From Streptomyces sp. CHD11 (GTDB lineage: Bacteria > Actinomycetota > Actinomycetes > Streptomycetales > Streptomycetaceae), in NCBI RefSeq assembly GCF_018638295.1, contig NZ_JABTTS010000009.1, positions 239,440-303,439 on the forward strand: a stretch of DNA of 64,000 bases. The letters run 5' to 3'. The notes under the pieces are model-generated. The model did no database searches, had not been told where the DNA came from, and worked only from the letters and a program-made list of their open reading frames with translations. The position numbers and the translations under genes were made by a program. This document shows, in pieces, positions 62,370 to 64,000 of this stretch. How positions within the stretch are numbered: position 1 is the first letter of the stretch; each line of letters begins with the position of its first letter.

Positions 62370-63493
62370 GAAGGGGAGGAAGAGGCGGAAGCGGGCGGAG
62401 CCTCGTTCCGCCGGGTGAGCAGCCACGGCTCCACCACACCGAGCCCACGCACCGGCCGCTGCCACATCGGCTGGAGCGCGAACCGGTACACCGGCGGCTC
62501 CTCGCCCTCCTTCTCCGCCGCGGTGACGGCTTCGGCGGCCGCGGCCTCGGAGGCGGGCGCGTCCCCGGTACGGATCAGCTCCTCGGCGAACGCGGCGTCG
62601 ACGAGCACGGCGTCACGGGGAGCTATGGAGGTGAGCCGGGAGGCCAGATTCACCGTCGTACCGAACACATCGCCCATCCGGGTGGTCACCGTGCCGAACG
62701 CCATGCCGACCCGCAGCTCCGGCATGGTCTCGTCGTTCGCCATGGTCTCGACCAGCCGCAGGGCGATCTCCGCGGCGGTACCCGCGTCATCGGCGGCGTA
62801 GAGCACCTCGTCACCCAGCGTCTTGATGAGCCGTCCGCCCCGAGCGGCGACCAGATCGGCGGCGGTGGTCTCGAAGGCCTCGACGAGTTCGCCGAGCTCC
62901 TCCTCCTCCATGCGCCGGGTCAGCCGGGTGAATCCCACCAGGTCCGCGAAGGCGACGGCCAGCCGCCGGTCGACCATCTCCTCGTCGTCGGCCCCCTGCA
63001 CCACGCGCCCGGCGGAAGCGGCGAGCTGCCGGCGCCAGACGTAGACCAGGAACTCCTCCAGCTCGGGCAGGAGCAGCTCGACGATCGGGTACGTCACCTC
63101 GGTACGGGTCATCCCCGGCTCGGGCGGCTCGGTCAGCCCTTCCAGGAACGAATCGATCTGCCATTCGGCCAACCGGGCGGTGGTCTGCCCGGTGGAACGC
63201 GCCACCTGCACCGCCATGGCCTCGCTGAGCAGCCCCGCCTCCACCAGACCGGCGAGCCTGCGCAGCGCGAGGACGTCCGCCTCCGTCAGGGCCTTGGCCT
63301 GTCCGACGTCGGCGAAACCCATGGCCCGCCAGAAGCGGGTGGCCAGCTCCATCGTCACACCGGCGCTGCGGGCCGCCTGGAACGGTGTGTAGCGGCGGTC
63401 GGCGCCCAGAATGAGCTGCTCGAGGCGCAGAGCAAGCGGATCCTCGCCGGCGCCCTGCGCTTCCGCACCGGAACCCGAGTCGTCGACGGTCAC
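62366..63493 (-). CDS. cya: Class III adenylate cyclase
   Basis: The 375-residue protein has an N-terminal helical region (about residues 20-150, with a possible winged helix) and a C-terminal class III cyclase domain. It shows the metal-site FADLVGFTRLTRRM and GDEVLYAAD, and the substrate-binding GTTVNLASRL. It makes cAMP, which in Streptomyces affects germination and development. I chose the GTG at 63493 (GGAAGGG upstream). Upstream frames run into the repeat array and are not coding. Confidence 0.9.
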   Translation of the reverse strand: MTVDDSGSGAEAQGAGEDPLALRLEQLILGADRRYTPFQAARSAGVTMELATRFWRAMGFADVGQAKALTEADVLALRRLAGLVEAGLLSEAMAVQVARSTGQTTARLAEWQIDSFLEGLTEPPEPGMTRTEVTYPIVELLLPELEEFLVYVWRRQLAASAGRVVQGADDEEMVDRRLAVAFADLVGFTRLTRRMEEEELGELVEAFETTAADLVAARGGRLIKTLGDEVLYAADDAGTAAEIALRLVETMANDETMPELRVGMAFGTVTTRMGDVFGTTVNLASRLTSIAPRDAVLVDAAFAEELIRTGDAPASEAAAAEAVTAAEKEGEEPPVYRFALQPMWQRPVRGLGVVEPWLLTRRNEAPPASASSSPS

Positions 63494-63603
63494 GCGTTTG
63501 TTGCCCTTCCGATCTGCCACGGCCCTGTATCGACCGGCCCCAACTCTACGGCAGGTGTGCGCCAGCTCACTCCGTTCGGTTGGGCCGGAGGTGCGGGTGA
63601 CGG

Positions 63604-64000
63604 ACGGTTCGCCGGGTGCCGGCCGGGGTGCGCGGTGCCGCCTCGCACGCGCGGGTGCCCGGCATCCCACCGCACGGTGTTCCCCCGGCCGGACGTACGA
63701 CGCGCACCGGACCGGACCGCACAACGCGCCGCGGGAACGGTTCGCCGGGTGCCGGCCGGGGTGCGCGGTGCCGCCTCGCACGCGCGGGTGCCCGGCATCC
63801 CACCGCACGGTCTTCCCCCGGCCGGACGTACGACGCGCACCGGACCGGACCGCACGACGCGCCGCGGGCACGGTTCGCCGGGTGCCGGCCGGGTGCGCGG
63901 TGCCGCCTCGCACGCGCGGGTGCCCGGCATCCCACCGCACGGTGTTCCCCCGGCCGGACGTACGACGCGCACCGGACCGGACCGCACAACGCGCCGCGGG
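63604..64000. repeat. 133-bp tandem repeat array upstream of cya, cut by window end
   Basis: Three near-identical units begin at 63604, 63737 and 63870, each starting ACGGTTCGCCGGGTGCCGG. Unit 2 and 3 differ from unit 1 only by a few substitutions (GGTGTT/GGTCTT; CACAAC/CACGAC) and unit 3 lacks one G. The 133-base unit is not a multiple of three, so frames change between copies and the array is non-coding. The last unit runs off the window. Confidence 0.92.

Noticed and set aside
63490..63989. Open frames through the tandem repeats (minus strand)
   Set aside because: The 133-base unit shifts frame each copy, and the products are Arg/Pro/Gly repeats; non-coding.
63604..64000. CRISPR array
   Set aside because: Repeats are contiguous 133-base units without unique spacers and no cas genes are nearby.

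Overview
The window is very GC-rich, uses GTG and TTG starts freely, and packs genes with ATGA/GTGA overlaps. It encodes streptomycete hallmarks: mycothiol amidase Mca, GTP-dependent PEPCK, an LAxTG sortase substrate, a chitinase behind DasR-type operators, and class III adenylate cyclase next to a GGDEF enzyme and HutH. It is almost certainly Streptomyces chromosome, mostly core rather than accessory. No rRNA, tRNA, CRISPR array, transposase or phage gene was seen.

Region 1 (0.4-12.1 kb) is a complete tight-adherence (Tad/Flp pilus) locus read leftward: a conserved protein, CpaB, the TadZ/CpaE ATPase, two TadE-like pseudopilins, TadA, TadB, TadC, a histidine kinase/LuxR response regulator pair, Flp pilin, a TadG-like protein, a lipoprotein and an OmpA-domain protein. 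Region 2 (12.4-17.1 kb) has secreted hydrolases (GH18 chitinase, M14 carboxypeptidase) around a divergent Nramp-like transporter that lacks the usual metal-binding motifs.

Region 3 (18.0-25.2 kb) is a divergent catabolic island. A leftward set pfkB-iclR-ridA-gntP faces a rightward pair encoding a DSD1-type PLP enzyme and an N-acyl-D-amino-acid deacylase. Together they can be read as a route for an acylated amino-sugar acid such as N-acetyl-D-glucosaminate into 2-keto-3-deoxygluconate. The kinase carries an unusual insertion built of 8-residue repeats.

Region 4 (25.2-35.2 kb) holds a frameshifted secreted-protein gene, an AlaA-like aminotransferase, a DUF4157 (eCIS-cargo type) protein with a possible Cys/His effector domain, a RavA/ViaA-like MoxR-VWA pair, and a TetR/SDR divergent pair with repeated operators.

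Region 5 (35.5-64 kb) is core metabolism and regulation: PEPCK, TrhA/hemolysin III, a Mut7-C RNase, a DUF255 thioredoxin-fold protein, a STAND NTPase with C-terminal repeats, Mca, GreA, a DrrAB-type ABC exporter, threonine dehydratase, MarR, a sigma-like factor, cystathionine gamma-synthase, an L,D-transpeptidase, an LAxTG protein, HutH, GAF-GGDEF, a crotonase and adenylate cyclase. The window ends inside a 133-bp tandem repeat array upstream of the cyclase gene.
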